Positions 38,738 through 45,822 of a stretch of 64,000 nucleotides of DNA are shown here, one piece after another. The position numbers and the translations under genes are program-made. Location of the stretch: positions 124,001 through 188,000 of the forward strand of contig NZ_LQBN01000002.1 of assembly GCF_001507535.1 (NCBI RefSeq), given 5' to 3'. Each line of letters begins with the position of its first letter. Within the stretch, counting starts at the first letter, position 1. The DNA comes from Thiomicrospira sp. WB1 (GTDB lineage: Bacteria > Pseudomonadota > Gammaproteobacteria > Thiomicrospirales > Thiomicrospiraceae). Under the pieces are notes generated by a model that saw only the letters and a list, made by a program, of their open reading frames with translations, searched no databases and was not told where the DNA came from.

Positions 38738-39780
38738 TCAGTCTGACAACTCTGGTTATGATGCAGCAGTGCATCGTTTAAAAACAATTCGGACACAGTC
38801 GGCGCACCGAGTAAAAACTGCGCCGTGCGAAACGCCAGATGAAACTGCTCAATGACGGCCACACAGGCGTCAGTGGAGGTCATGGCGGGTTGCAATAACG
38901 GGGCCGCTGTGCCACAAACATGACCGCCCATTATAACCGATTTGACCATGTCGATGCCATTGCGAATGCCGCCACTGGCAATAAATTGGGCCCGGTCGTG
39001 AAAGGGGCGTGCCGCATCCAGCGCCTGAGGCGTGGTTAAGCCCCAGTCCTGAAAGATTTCACCCAGATCGGCCTGTGGCACCTGGGCACTGCGTCTGGCT
39101 TCGATCCGGCTCCAGGAGGTGCCGCCACGTCCGGCCAGATCAAACCATTGAATGCCGGCGTCCAGCCCCAGTTGAATGTCGGCCGCAGACAGGCCGCAAC
39201 CGACTTCCTTAAGCACGATCGGGACGTCCAACGTTTGATTGAGTTGATCAATGCGCTCGGCCAGACCGGCAAAGTTACGGTCGCCTTCGGGCTGAATCAC
39301 TTCCTGCAAGGGGTTCAGGTGCAGAATCAGTGCATTGGCTTCAAGCGTGTCCACCATGCGTCGTGCCTGATCCAACCCAAAGCCATAGTTCAATTGAATC
39401 GCGCCCATATTAGCCAGTAACGGCACGCTCGGCGCGTACTGGCGCAGTTGAAAACTGGTGTCCGAGCCGGGATCGGTGATCAGAGCGCGCTGGGAACCGA
39501 CCGCCATGGCGGTGCCGGTATCTTCGGCGGCTTGAGCAAGCCGTCGGTTGATTTCAGACAGATTGCCCGAAGCGCCCCCGGTCATCGACGAAATCAGAAA
39601 CGGAAAAGACAAGGTGTGATCCAGAAACGTCTGGCGGGTGTCCACGGCGTCAAAATCGCATTCGGGCAGGGCCCGGTGCGTCAGTTGAATCGCATCAAAC
39701 CCGCTTTGGTTGCGTTCAATCTGCGGGTCCTTGAGCAGCCAGTCGATGTGATCCTGTTTGCGCTGAGTGATCTCCGTCAT
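38734..39780 (-). CDS. fni: type II isopentenyl-diphosphate delta-isomerase
   Basis: FMN-dependent enzyme that interconverts isopentenyl and dimethylallyl diphosphate. The 348-residue TIM barrel has the family landmarks: an N-terminal RKQDHI, ISSMTGGASGNLSEINRRLA, MAVGSQRA, LKEVGCGLSAADI, DLAGRGGTSWSRIEARR and the phosphate-binding ASGGIRNGIDMVKS. The frame continues upstream to 39873, inside mvaA, but the ATG at 39780 lies 2 bases after the mvaA stop and gives the normal N-terminus (MTEITQRKQDHI). It overlaps mvaS by 4 bp. Confidence 0.94.
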   Translation of the reverse strand: MTEITQRKQDHIDWLLKDPQIERNQSGFDAIQLTHRALPECDFDAVDTRQTFLDHTLSFPFLISSMTGGASGNLSEINRRLAQAAEDTGTAMAVGSQRALITDPGSDTSFQLRQYAPSVPLLANMGAIQLNYGFGLDQARRMVDTLEANALILHLNPLQEVIQPEGDRNFAGLAERIDQLNQTLDVPIVLKEVGCGLSAADIQLGLDAGIQWFDLAGRGGTSWSRIEARRSAQVPQADLGEIFQDWGLTTPQALDAARPFHDRAQFIASGGIRNGIDMVKSVIMGGHVCGTAAPLLQPAMTSTDACVAVIEQFHLAFRTAQFLLGAPTVSELFLNDALLHHNQSCQTE

Positions 39781-39782
39781 AC

Positions 39783-40835
39783 TTAGGCCTTGCCCTGACG
39801 TTCTAACTTGAGGTGCGCGGCCATTAATTCGCCCGGATTGGTTTGCGCGGCCAGCAGTGACAATTCGCCACAAAAGGCACAGGCCGCGGCAATACAGGCG
39901 AGGCGACGTGCATTGTCACCGGCGGGGCGCTCAGCCAGACAACCGAGCTGCTGCAGGTTAGTCTGAACAAATTCCAGTCCCTTGCCATTGCCCACCGTGC
40001 CCACGATTAAATGCGGCAAAGTGGTGGAAAAATACAGATCGCCCTCTGGCGTGACTTCGGCGTGGTTGATCGCCTGCGAGCCCTCGACAATGTTGGCGGC
40101 ATCCTGGCCCGTGGCCAGATAAAAGCCCAACAGCATATTGGCCACATGGGCGTTGGCGCTGCGCAGACTGCCCGCTGCAATCGAACCGATCAAATCTTTT
40201 TTGATGTGCAGATCCACCAGCGCCTCGGGGCTGGTTTTCAAAAAACGCTGGCAGAGCTTGCGTGGCAGGGTGGTTTCGGCCACCACGTTTTTGCCGCGTC
40301 CCAGCAAGCCATTCACCGCCGAGACTTTCTTGTCCGTACACAGGTTGCCGGAAATCGACACGTATGCCATGTTGGGGTATTCGTTGAGCAGCCACGGGAT
40401 CAGGCGGTCGGCGGCATGGGTGACCATGTTGTGACCGGACGCATCCCCCGTGGTGAATTCCAGACGGATGTAGAGGAGTTTGCCAATGATCTGGCAGTTC
40501 AGGTCGATCAGTTGCGCGTATTGACTGCTTTCGCTGACCACGGCTTGCAAGTCAGGGTGACGGGCCTGTAGTGACTTCATAGTTGCCAGTGCGTCACGGG
40601 CGTTGGCCGCTTCCAAAGCAATGGAGCGGGTCATGCGTTCATCCACCACGGTCACGCGGATGCCACCGGCATGGTGGGTGACGCGCGCGCCACGGGCGAC
40701 CGATGGCCACAGAGGTGTCTCGTAGGTGGCCATGGGAATCATCAGGTCATCGGCCTCGACGTCGCCGATTAATTTGACCGGCCCGACCGATTGCATGGGG
40801 ATCTGCGCAAAAGCGCCATCTTTATTCTGTGTCAT
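39783..40835 (-). CDS. mvaA: hydroxymethylglutaryl-CoA reductase (class I-like)
   Basis: Reduces HMG-CoA to mevalonate. The 350 residues retain the catalytic Glu (IPMATYETPLW, E39), Lys (NLCTDKKVSAVN), Asp (TGQDAANIVEG) and a C-terminal His (MAAHLKLERQ). The motifs ISGNLCTDKK, GRGKNVVAE and GDASGHNMV resemble the class I (archaeal/eukaryotic) enzymes more than the class II Pseudomonas type. This is inferred from motifs only. First gene of the mvaA-fni-mvaS-permease operon, divergent from ppiC with 56 bp between starts. Mevalonate kinase and decarboxylase genes are not in the window. Confidence 0.93.
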   Translation of the reverse strand: MTQNKDGAFAQIPMQSVGPVKLIGDVEADDLMIPMATYETPLWPSVARGARVTHHAGGIRVTVVDERMTRSIALEAANARDALATMKSLQARHPDLQAVVSESSQYAQLIDLNCQIIGKLLYIRLEFTTGDASGHNMVTHAADRLIPWLLNEYPNMAYVSISGNLCTDKKVSAVNGLLGRGKNVVAETTLPRKLCQRFLKTSPEALVDLHIKKDLIGSIAAGSLRSANAHVANMLLGFYLATGQDAANIVEGSQAINHAEVTPEGDLYFSTTLPHLIVGTVGNGKGLEFVQTNLQQLGCLAERPAGDNARRLACIAAACAFCGELSLLAAQTNPGELMAAHLKLERQGKA

Positions 40836-40891
40836 AATGCGGTATTATAGGGGATTTACAGCCCAATTGGATAACAGAAAGGATCAAAAGC

Positions 40892-41173
40892 ATGGCAATG
40901 GCAACCGCACGACACATTTTGGTAGAAACCGAAGAACAGGCCAACGCACTGAAACAGGAAATCGAACAGGGCAAGGATTTTGCCGAGGTGGCAGCAGAGC
41001 ATTCTCAATGCCCATCCGGGCGTCAAGGCGGTGACCTGGGGCAGTTCGGGCCGGGCATGATGGTGCCGGAGTTTGACAAGGTCTGCTTCAGCGCCGATGT
41101 GGGTTCGCTGGAAGGGCCGATCAAAACCCAGTTCGGTTACCACTTGCTGGAAGTGACCGATCGCACGGAATAA
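40892..41173 (+). CDS. ppiC: parvulin-type peptidyl-prolyl cis-trans isomerase
   Basis: A 93-residue single-domain parvulin, cytoplasmic (no signal peptide), closely resembling E. coli PpiC. Signatures: ARHILVETEEQA, FAEVAAEHSQCPSGRQGGDLG, MVPEFDKVCFS and the C-terminal TQFGYHLLEV. AAAGGA lies upstream. A start two codons later (ATG 40898) is possible. It is followed by a terminator at 41200-41235. Confidence 0.95.
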   Translation: MAMATARHILVETEEQANALKQEIEQGKDFAEVAAEHSQCPSGRQGGDLGQFGPGMMVPEFDKVCFSADVGSLEGPIKTQFGYHLLEVTDRTE

Positions 41174-41199
41174 CATCTGAACGATGCACTGATTGAGAG

Positions 41200-41235
41200 A
41201 AGGCGAAATCAGCGAGGGTTGGTTTCGCCTTTTTT
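41200..41235 (+). terminator. Rho-independent terminator after ppiC
   Basis: Stem AAGGCGAAA/TTTCGCCTT with a loop of about 14 bases and seven T from the end of the stem, 27 bases after the ppiC stop. Confidence 0.8.
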
Positions 41236-41256
41236 CATGGCGCAATCTTTCATGCA

Positions 41257-41280
41257 TTTTTAACCAGGCCTGGTCAAAAA
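41257..41280. repeat. Extended ACCAGGCCTGGT palindrome between ppiC and ggt
   Basis: Exact 12-mer at 41263-41274 inside TTTTTA-ACCAGGCCTGGT-CAAAAA. The T and A tracts are symmetric, giving a near-perfect 24-bp palindrome with terminator-like potential in both directions. Confidence 0.9.
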
Positions 41281-41323
41281 CCTATTTGGTGGGACATGGA
41301 ATGAGACACAAGCGAGGCAAGCG

Positions 41324-43087
41324 ATGACAGGATGGACAAATTTGATGCGGGGCGTGAGTATGGGCGTCGGGCTGCTGCTGGCCATCAATGCTCAGAGTGC
41401 GGTCTCGCAAACGGCGGTGGCGATGCCCGATCAACACAGTGCGGCGGTGGCCCAGCAAATCTTGGATGAGGGCGGTCATGCGGTTGATGCCGCTGTGGCG
41501 GCTGCCTTCACACTGGCGGTGACCTACCCGGAAGCAGGCAATCTGGGCGGGGGCGGTTTCATGACCCTGTTTGCGGCAGAAAAAAAGGGTGCTCAGCCTC
41601 AGCCCTGGTTTCTGGACTATCGCGAAAAAGCGCCTCAGGCCGCGGTTGAAACCATGTATTTGGATAAAACCGGGGAGGTGATTCCGTTTCGTTCGCTGGT
41701 GGGCTACCAGGCTTCCGGCGTCCCGGGCACGGTCAAAGGCATGTGGGCGGCGCACCAGCGTTTCGGGCGCTTGCCCTGGGCACGGTTACTGCAACCGGCG
41801 ATTGAGCTCGCACAAAGCGGTTTCATTGTGCCAGAATCACTGGCGCAAACCGCCGACTGGTATCAGGGCTGGTTGAACAAGAAACTGGCCCCGGCCGGTC
41901 AGCCAGAATCGGTGGCCAAACGTTTTCAGCAATTTGCCGCGCCGATTCAGGCCGGTCAACGCTGGCAACAGCCAGCGCTGGCCAAAACGCTTACGCGCCT
42001 GGCCGAGTTGGGAGAATCCGCTTTTTATCAGGGGCCGATTGCCGATCAGTTGGTTTCGGCCATGCAGGCCGGGGGTGGTTTGATCACGCATCGTGACCTG
42101 GCCGACTATGACGTGCGTTGGCGTGCGCCGATTCGCATCGATTGGCTGGGCTATGAGTTAGTCAGTGCGCCGCCGCCGAGTTCCGGTGGGGTCGCAATCG
42201 CCCAGCTTCTAAAAATGAAACAGTTGCGTCAGGCCGACTTTGAGCAGGCGATGCAGGCAGGGCAGTCGGACCCGATGGCGTTGCGCACGCATTTTTATGC
42301 CGAACTGGCCAAACGGGTGTACGCCGATCGCGCCGAATACCTGGGCGATCCCGATTTTGTGTCCGTGCCCACCGAGCGCCTTTTGAGTAAAAGTTACTTG
42401 AAGAGTCGTTCAGAAGGGATTGATCTACGGGCTATTTCTGAAACCGAATCGATTCAGCCCGGTCTGGCGGAATCGACCGACACCACGCATTTTTCCATTG
42501 TGGATGCCGAAGGCAATGCGGTGTCCAACACCTATACGCTGAACATGCCGTTTGGCAGTGGTGTGGTGATTGAGGCGGCCGGTTTTCTGATGAACAATGA
42601 GATGGACGATTTCAGTCAGAAGCCGGGCGTGCCCAATGTGTTCGGTGTGATCGGCGGCAAGGCCAATGCCATCGCCCCGGAAAAACGCATGCTTTCGTCC
42701 ATGTCCCCCACCTTGTTGCTGCAGTCACAAGAGGACGGTTCCACTCAAGTGGTTGCGGCGGTGGGCACTCCCGGCGGGTCGTCGATCATCACCAGCGTGT
42801 TCCAAACCCTGGTCAATGTGTTTGAGCGTGAGATGACGGCCCAGCAGGCGGTCGATGCCACGCGGGTGCATCATCAACTCTGGCCCAAAAACGAAATTCG
42901 CTACCATCCGAGCTTATCGGAAAGCACGCAAGCCGAACTCACACTGATGGGCTATCAGCTTAAACGTCATCCCTATCTGGGCGACGTGCAGCTCGTGGTG
43001 CGACAGTCCGATGGCACCTGGGCTGCGGCAGCCGATCAGCGCGGTCGCGGCGTGGCAAAAGTTTGGGAAGCGCCCAACGGCTCTTAG
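41324..43087 (+). CDS. ggt: gamma-glutamyltranspeptidase (glutathione hydrolase)
   Basis: Periplasmic N-terminal-nucleophile enzyme that cleaves gamma-glutamyl bonds, mainly of glutathione. It has a signal peptide in the first 28 or so residues (ending AQSAVSQ or nearby), the large-subunit region with NLGGGGFMTL and the substrate Arg in FLDYREKAP, then the autocleavage site before T387 in DTTHFSIVD. The small subunit carries NMPFGSGVV, NNEMDDFS, MSPTLLL and GTPGGSSI. Length 587 is typical. The ATG has GAGG eight bases upstream. Its stop overlaps that of the convergent exonuclease gene. Confidence 0.94.
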   Translation: MTGWTNLMRGVSMGVGLLLAINAQSAVSQTAVAMPDQHSAAVAQQILDEGGHAVDAAVAAAFTLAVTYPEAGNLGGGGFMTLFAAEKKGAQPQPWFLDYREKAPQAAVETMYLDKTGEVIPFRSLVGYQASGVPGTVKGMWAAHQRFGRLPWARLLQPAIELAQSGFIVPESLAQTADWYQGWLNKKLAPAGQPESVAKRFQQFAAPIQAGQRWQQPALAKTLTRLAELGESAFYQGPIADQLVSAMQAGGGLITHRDLADYDVRWRAPIRIDWLGYELVSAPPPSSGGVAIAQLLKMKQLRQADFEQAMQAGQSDPMALRTHFYAELAKRVYADRAEYLGDPDFVSVPTERLLSKSYLKSRSEGIDLRAISETESIQPGLAESTDTTHFSIVDAEGNAVSNTYTLNMPFGSGVVIEAAGFLMNNEMDDFSQKPGVPNVFGVIGGKANAIAPEKRMLSSMSPTLLLQSQEDGSTQVVAAVGTPGGSSIITSVFQTLVNVFEREMTAQQAVDATRVHHQLWPKNEIRYHPSLSESTQAELTLMGYQLKRHPYLGDVQLVVRQSDGTWAAAADQRGRGVAKVWEAPNGS

Positions 43088-43968
43088 AGTTCGGCGCGTT
43101 TGGAAAAGGTATCGGTGGCCTTGATTTTTTTGATGTCGGGGTTGGGCACGCCGTTTTCTTTCAGCCACGCCATCTCATTCTGGGTGTCGCTGGCGTTGAA
43201 CATCTTTTGCCAGACCCGTTGCGCCGGTTGCCAGCGATAGCCTCGCTGTTTGAGCGCGTCTTTGAGTTCAAACGGCGCGCCGGTGGCTTTGATCAGGGCT
43301 TTTTGTTCCCGCACGCCTGCCAGCAATGACTGAAAGACCGGTGTGGGTGGCTCGCCCACCGACTGACTCAAAAGCTGCGTCAGCGCCTGCACATCATCCA
43401 GCGCCCGGTGGGCGTCGTAAAAGAATCCGCCCAGCTTCCAGCAAAGCATCTCCTGACTGCGCGAGCCTACGCCTGCGAGCTTCAGCCAGTCGATTTGACG
43501 CACCGAACAGCCCCAGACCTTCTCCTTGAAAAGATCGGCATAGCGCTCCACAATCGGCCGGTCGAACCCGGCGTTGTGCGCCACGCACAATTGCACCGGG
43601 CTCAAATCTGCAATGACTTCTTCCCAGGGGATTTTGTGGCCACGGACGTCGTCATCGGTCAGGTGTGTGACCTGCGTGACTTCCGGCGGAATGGGCCGTT
43701 CGGGTTCGTTTAAAAAGTTTTTGGCGCACAGCACCCGATAAAACTGGCCGTCGGAGTCAAATTCCACCACCTGATACCCCAGCTCAATCAGCTCGCACTC
43801 ATCGGTGTTCAGCCCCGTGGTTTCGGTGTCGATGATGCACACCTGATGCCTCGGTCCCGGCTGGGCCGAGGCGGGGGTAAAGTCCTGTGCAGGTGCCAGT
43901 CGGTGTAACACCTGATAATCCGGGGACTGAGCCAGTTGTTGGGCCATATCGGTCAGTGAAAGTGTCAT
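43084..43968 (-). CDS. DnaQ-like 3'-5' exonuclease (DEDDh)
   Basis: A 294-residue nuclease whose first 200 residues are a DEDDh exonuclease domain: ExoI IIDTETTG, ExoII VAHNAGFDRP, ExoIII HRALDDVQAL with the catalytic His. The C-terminal 90 residues contain GAPFELKDALKQRGYRWQPAQRVWQK, a pattern seen in proteins annotated as exonuclease/3'-5' exonuclease in many gammaproteobacteria, and may bind nucleic acid. It is not the Pol III epsilon subunit, lacking its clamp-binding motif and context. Possibly the last gene of the korA-korB unit, although 19 bp and the palindrome region separate it from the HIRAN gene. Confidence 0.85.
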   Translation of the reverse strand: MTLSLTDMAQQLAQSPDYQVLHRLAPAQDFTPASAQPGPRHQVCIIDTETTGLNTDECELIELGYQVVEFDSDGQFYRVLCAKNFLNEPERPIPPEVTQVTHLTDDDVRGHKIPWEEVIADLSPVQLCVAHNAGFDRPIVERYADLFKEKVWGCSVRQIDWLKLAGVGSRSQEMLCWKLGGFFYDAHRALDDVQALTQLLSQSVGEPPTPVFQSLLAGVREQKALIKATGAPFELKDALKQRGYRWQPAQRVWQKMFNASDTQNEMAWLKENGVPNPDIKKIKATDTFSKRAEL

Positions 43969-43987
43969 AACGTGATTCCTCGAAGAT

Positions 43988-44416
43988 TCAATGGGGTTGC
44001 CTGTCTCGGCATCGGATCGGATGCCGCCATTTTGACCAGGCCTGGTAAAAAGACCAGAAGCGCCTTACCCAGGTGGTTTGCCAGCTATCATTTGTCTGCA
44101 GCCGACAGCGCAGGCCGGGGCGCGTCAGCCCCAAGGTGTGATCCAATTGGCAGGTTTGGATCTGATGGTGGCGCAGTTGCCAGCCGACCACCGGTGCCAG
44201 CTCCCGTGGCACATAGCCCAGCAGTACGCGGGGGCGCAACAGCCAGACTTGCACTGCATGGGGATCGTAAGCGTTGGTGGGCTCTCTAATCAATAACAAA
44301 GGCACCTCGGGGGGTAGCCAGCCAGCTTCCCAGGCCCTCTGAGCCTGATAAAACACCGTGCCTCGGACTGGAAACACCTGGCGGTTCGGCCTGTGTGTGC
44401 GTGCAAACGGCCACAT
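43988..44416 (-). CDS. HIRAN domain protein
   Basis: A 142-residue protein centred on a HIRAN domain: VRGTVFYQAQRAWEAGW, then LLLIREPTNAYDPHAVQVW and LLGYVPRELAPVV. HIRAN domains bind the 3' ends of single-stranded DNA in some helicases; stand-alone bacterial members are mostly uncharacterised. The C-terminal 30 residues include YQAWSKW, encoded by an exact ACCAGGCCTGGT copy, suggesting the tail tolerated the DNA repeat. It begins 6 bp after the ferritin-like gene and precedes an exonuclease gene on the same strand. Confidence 0.8.
   Translation of the reverse strand: MWPFARTHRPNRQVFPVRGTVFYQAQRAWEAGWLPPEVPLLLIREPTNAYDPHAVQVWLLRPRVLLGYVPRELAPVVGWQLRHHQIQTCQLDHTLGLTRPGLRCRLQTNDSWQTTWVRRFWSFYQAWSKWRHPIRCRDRQPH
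44031..44051. repeat. Extended ACCAGGCCTGGT palindrome in the HIRAN gene 3' end
   Basis: Exact 12-mer at 44035-44046 within TTTG-ACCAGGCCTGGT-AAAAA. It is read in the HIRAN frame as Tyr-Gln-Ala-Trp-Ser on the minus strand. Confidence 0.9.
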
Positions 44417-44422
44417 CGGGCG

Positions 44423-44962
44423 TTATTGCGGCTCATTCGGTGGGTCGTCATCGGTCAGTGCCGGGGTGCTTTCCGTCTGGTTCATGGCCTGCTGGTTGCG
44501 TTGGCGGCATTGCAGACACAGATTGAGCAGCTCTTTGACCAGTTCTTTGATGATCGGCTGATGAGTGGTTTCCAGCAGATGATTGTAAAAACAGGTGTGG
44601 GTGCGAATCATGTCATTGACCAGTTGATGCGCTTCCACCGGCGTCATCAGGTAATGCGCCCGTTCCATCAGGTTGGAAGCCGGATGATCATAGTCCAGAT
44701 GCGGAATTTCCCAGGGCGGAATGCGGGGCAGTTCCACGCCTTTGAGCGCATCCAGCACCTGGTCCAGTTCACGGTTGAGCGCGGGGCTGAACGCATCAAA
44801 CACCTCCGCGGCGGCGTCGTTGTGGTGCGCGCGCAGCGCATGCGAAAAGGTGTCACAGTGATAGAGCGTCTCTTCGATCATCTCCGAGACAGCGGCCAAC
44901 ACCCAGGCGTAGTTTTTGTTGGTGGTTTTGACGTGTGGATGCATCGACGAGGTCAGGCTCAT
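44423..44962 (-). CDS. ferritin-like/rubrerythrin-like protein linked to korAB
   Basis: A 179-residue, mostly helical protein that I do not recognise as a named family. It carries two ExxH motifs 31 residues apart (ERAH and ETTH) and earlier Glu- and His-rich helices (SEMIEETLYHCDTFSHALRAHH). This is the ligand pattern expected of a four-helix diiron carboxylate or hemerythrin-like protein. The C-terminal 25 residues are polar and disordered, with two Cys (CLQC) before them. Its start overlaps the korB stop by 4 bp, so it is coupled to the oxygen-sensitive KorAB enzyme; a protective or redox-partner role is a reasonable inference. Confidence 0.6.
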   Translation of the reverse strand: MSLTSSMHPHVKTTNKNYAWVLAAVSEMIEETLYHCDTFSHALRAHHNDAAAEVFDAFSPALNRELDQVLDALKGVELPRIPPWEIPHLDYDHPASNLMERAHYLMTPVEAHQLVNDMIRTHTCFYNHLLETTHQPIIKELVKELLNLCLQCRQRNQQAMNQTESTPALTDDDPPNEPQ

Positions 44963-45822
44963 AGCACCAGCTCCTGTTCCAGCTCATCCAGGGTTGTTGT
45001 GGCCTCGGACTGGGGATCAAAGATCGGCAGATCGGCCTGGTAGAAAATCCCGGTGTCAAACCCGTCACTGGCATGAATGGCTTGCGCCGCTTCCAGCTTG
45101 TTGGGCGTGGGCGAGACGTTAAGCGAGCGCATTTGCTTTTGCCAGGCTTTCTGTTCCGGGCGAAAGGTCACGCAAGGGCTTTTGATTTCGATGACCGAAA
45201 AGCCTTTGTGTTCAATGCCGTCACTGATCAGTTTGGTCAGGCCTTTGGGGTCGCCGGCAAAGCCACGCGCAATGAAACTCGCCCCGGCGGCCAGCGCTAC
45301 GCCCATCGGGTTGAAGGCATTGATGCCGGTGCCGTGCGGGGCCAGTTTGCTGTGCCAGTCGGGGGCGCTGGTGGGCGAGGGCTGGCCTTTGGTCATCCCA
45401 TAGACTTCGTTGTCCATCACCAGATAGGTTAAATCCATGTTGCGCCGACAGGCATGCAGAAAATGGTTGCCGCCAATCGAGTAGCCATCGCCGTCGCCAC
45501 CGGCCACCAGTACGGTTAAGTCAGGACGGGCGGCTTTCAATCCGGTGGCCACGGCCAGCGCGCGGCCATGCACGCCGTGAAAACCATAGCTGGCCAGATA
45601 GGCGGGCAAGCGCGAGGAACAGCCAATGCCGGTGATCATCGCCAGTTCTTCCGCCGGGCGGCCCAGCCAGGCCAGCGCCTTGGTCAGTGCGCGCAAGACA
45701 AAAAAGTGGCCACAGCCCGGACACCAGACGGGATGGTTGTCCGACAGATAATCATTGGGTCGGGCCGGGCGTGCTTCCACCGGCATTTGATCAATGCGTT
45801 CCACCGCCTGTGCTTTTTTCAT
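44959..45822 (-). CDS. korB: 2-oxoacid:ferredoxin oxidoreductase beta subunit
   Basis: Thiamine-diphosphate subunit of a 2-oxoglutarate- or related 2-oxoacid:acceptor oxidoreductase. The 287 residues have [4Fe-4S] ligands in WCPGCGHF, GIGCSSR and the later SPCVTF, and the ThDP-Mg site GGDGDGYSIGGNHFLHACRRN (minus strand). It lacks the N-terminal ferredoxin domain of five-subunit-like enzymes. With KorA it would convert 2-oxoglutarate and CoA to succinyl-CoA and CO2 with reduced ferredoxin, or the reverse. Overlaps korA by 4 bp and the ferritin-like gene by 4 bp. Confidence 0.92.
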   Translation of the reverse strand: MKKAQAVERIDQMPVEARPARPNDYLSDNHPVWCPGCGHFFVLRALTKALAWLGRPAEELAMITGIGCSSRLPAYLASYGFHGVHGRALAVATGLKAARPDLTVLVAGGDGDGYSIGGNHFLHACRRNMDLTYLVMDNEVYGMTKGQPSPTSAPDWHSKLAPHGTGINAFNPMGVALAAGASFIARGFAGDPKGLTKLISDGIEHKGFSVIEIKSPCVTFRPEQKAWQKQMRSLNVSPTPNKLEAAQAIHASDGFDTGIFYQADLPIFDPQSEATTTLDELEQELVL

